Positions 6,659-7,335 of a stretch of 7,335 bases of DNA are shown piece by piece; within the stretch, counting starts at the first letter, position 1, and the number at the start of each line of letters is the position of its first letter. Made by a program: the position numbers and the translations under genes. The notes beneath the pieces are model-generated. The model saw only the letters and a list, made by a program, of their open reading frames with translations. It was not told the origin of the DNA and ran no database searches. Origin of the DNA: JBBDRX01 sp040905245 (GTDB taxonomy: Bacteria > Bacteroidota > Rhodothermia > Balneolales > Balneolaceae); contig JBBDRX010000050.1 of assembly GCA_040905245.1 (NCBI GenBank), positions 1 through 7,335 on the forward strand, given 5' to 3'.

Positions 6659-7306
6659 CTATTTTGGCAATGGCTGTATCAAATCGGGAGAGTTCCGGTT
6701 CAGGTCACTTACCTTGTCACTCACACGTAGTACACTCATGTCACTCATCCGGAACCGTCCCGATGCCTCTTCCGCAATCTCCGGAAGATCATCATCGCCG
6801 GCCAGCCACTTTCCGGCGAGATCCCGATCCAGAAAGAGTGGCATTCGATCGGACAGCGGCTGGATCATTGCGCTTGCATCCGTGGTTATCATCGCTGCCA
6901 CCTCCATCGAGGAAGCCCCACTTTTTACACGCCCCATTCCACAGACTGCCATCAGAGGCTCCTTCAGCAAGCGGACAAAGAAGGGATAATCTGCCCGTTC
7001 TCCTCCCTTCTTCCAGAGGTAGAACCCGCTGATCGGAATCATACAACGCACGATCCCCTTCCCCTGAAGGCCGGATGCCTCTTCGATATTGAACAGATGG
7101 TTCACAACACGCTCTTTTTCAATACCCCATCCCCAGCGAACCCGTTCATATCGCAAGCCATCCTCTCCGGATCGGCGTACAGCAAGGAGGTGATGGGCAG
7201 GCGCAATATTATAGTGTGGTTCGAACAGAGACTCCGACCGGGTCGTTCCGCCGAAAAAAGATGCAATTTCGGATTTGGTGACAAAACAAGCGATTCGCTC
7301 AATCAT
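6659..7306 (-). CDS. Degenerate SRAP-domain (YedK/HMCES-like) protein lacking catalytic residues
   Basis: A 215-residue homologue of the SRAP family, whose active members form a covalent thiazolidine link to abasic sites in single-stranded DNA through Cys2. The fold signature is kept: HYNIAP (31-36), RWGWG (57-61), RCMIPISGFYLW (87-98), DRMP (153-156) and a C-terminal NSPDLIQP (205-212). The active site is not. The family's MCGR start reads MIER, so Cys2 is Ile. The GFYEW glutamate is Leu97. The HDRxP histidine is Ser152. The NARxET segment reads VNHLFNIEEA (68-77). Remaining cysteines are C7, C88 and C122. Met followed by Ile is not normally trimmed, so no N-terminal cysteine can form. The frame is intact, so it looks like a pseudoenzyme, not a pseudogene. 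No alternative start upstream restores MCGR. Seven T residues immediately precede the ATG and no ribosome binding site is evident. Confidence 0.75.
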   Translation of the reverse strand: MIERIACFVTKSEIASFFGGTTRSESLFEPHYNIAPAHHLLAVRRSGEDGLRYERVRWGWGIEKERVVNHLFNIEEASGLQGKGIVRCMIPISGFYLWKKGGERADYPFFVRLLKEPLMAVCGMGRVKSGASSMEVAAMITTDASAMIQPLSDRMPLFLDRDLAGKWLAGDDDLPEIAEEASGRFRMSDMSVLRVSDKVSDLNRNSPDLIQPLPK

Positions 7307-7335
7307 AAAAAAAGAGTTCTGTTGGTAGTTTCGGG

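Noticed and set aside
1..7335. Defence, phage or mobile system
   Set aside because: No transposase, integrase, toxin-antitoxin, nuclease, CRISPR repeat or tRNA attachment site is visible. The genes are chromosomal housekeeping or signalling families.

Overview
This window looks like ordinary chromosomal housekeeping sequence from a Gram-negative bacterium, not a mobile or defence region. My best guess is the wider Bacteroidota group (Bacteroidota, Balneolota or Rhodothermota). That rests on two weak signs: a GLDSQILGD signature in glutamyl-tRNA reductase, and the near absence of good Shine-Dalgarno sequences before most starts. GC content is about one half by eye. The assignment is an inference.

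Layout, left to right. Positions 1-863 (minus) hold the first 287 residues of glutamyl-tRNA reductase (hemA), cut by the window edge. Positions 911-1999 (minus) are ferrochelatase (hemH), which carries an internal five-cysteine insert. Positions 2141-4245 (minus) are a two-component pair: an OmpR-type response regulator, overlapping by 4 bases with a membrane HAMP histidine kinase. After a 181-base divergent intergenic region comes a classical short-chain dehydrogenase on the plus strand (4427-5233). Its stop overlaps the end of a convergent DUF58/von Willebrand A protein (5226 to about 6146, minus). Further right on the minus strand are secG (6164-6541), a 117-base spacer holding three adjacent hairpins, and a degenerate SRAP (YedK/HMCES-like) protein (6659-7306).

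How they work together. HemA makes the first committed intermediate of C5-pathway tetrapyrrole synthesis, and HemH inserts iron in the last step of protohaem synthesis, so the left third is a haem cluster running off the window. The two-component system lies upstream of it on the same strand, so a link to envelope or haem stress is possible but unproven. SecG belongs to the Sec translocon. The DUF58 gene follows it closely and may be translated by coupling.

The points most worth a second look are the SRAP homologue that has lost its catalytic residues, the ferrochelatase with a cysteine cluster, the DUF58 gene with no ordinary start codon where homology demands one, and the hairpin cluster before secG. 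I found no RNA genes, CRISPR arrays, insertion sequences or phage genes. No gene-free stretch exceeds 300 bases.
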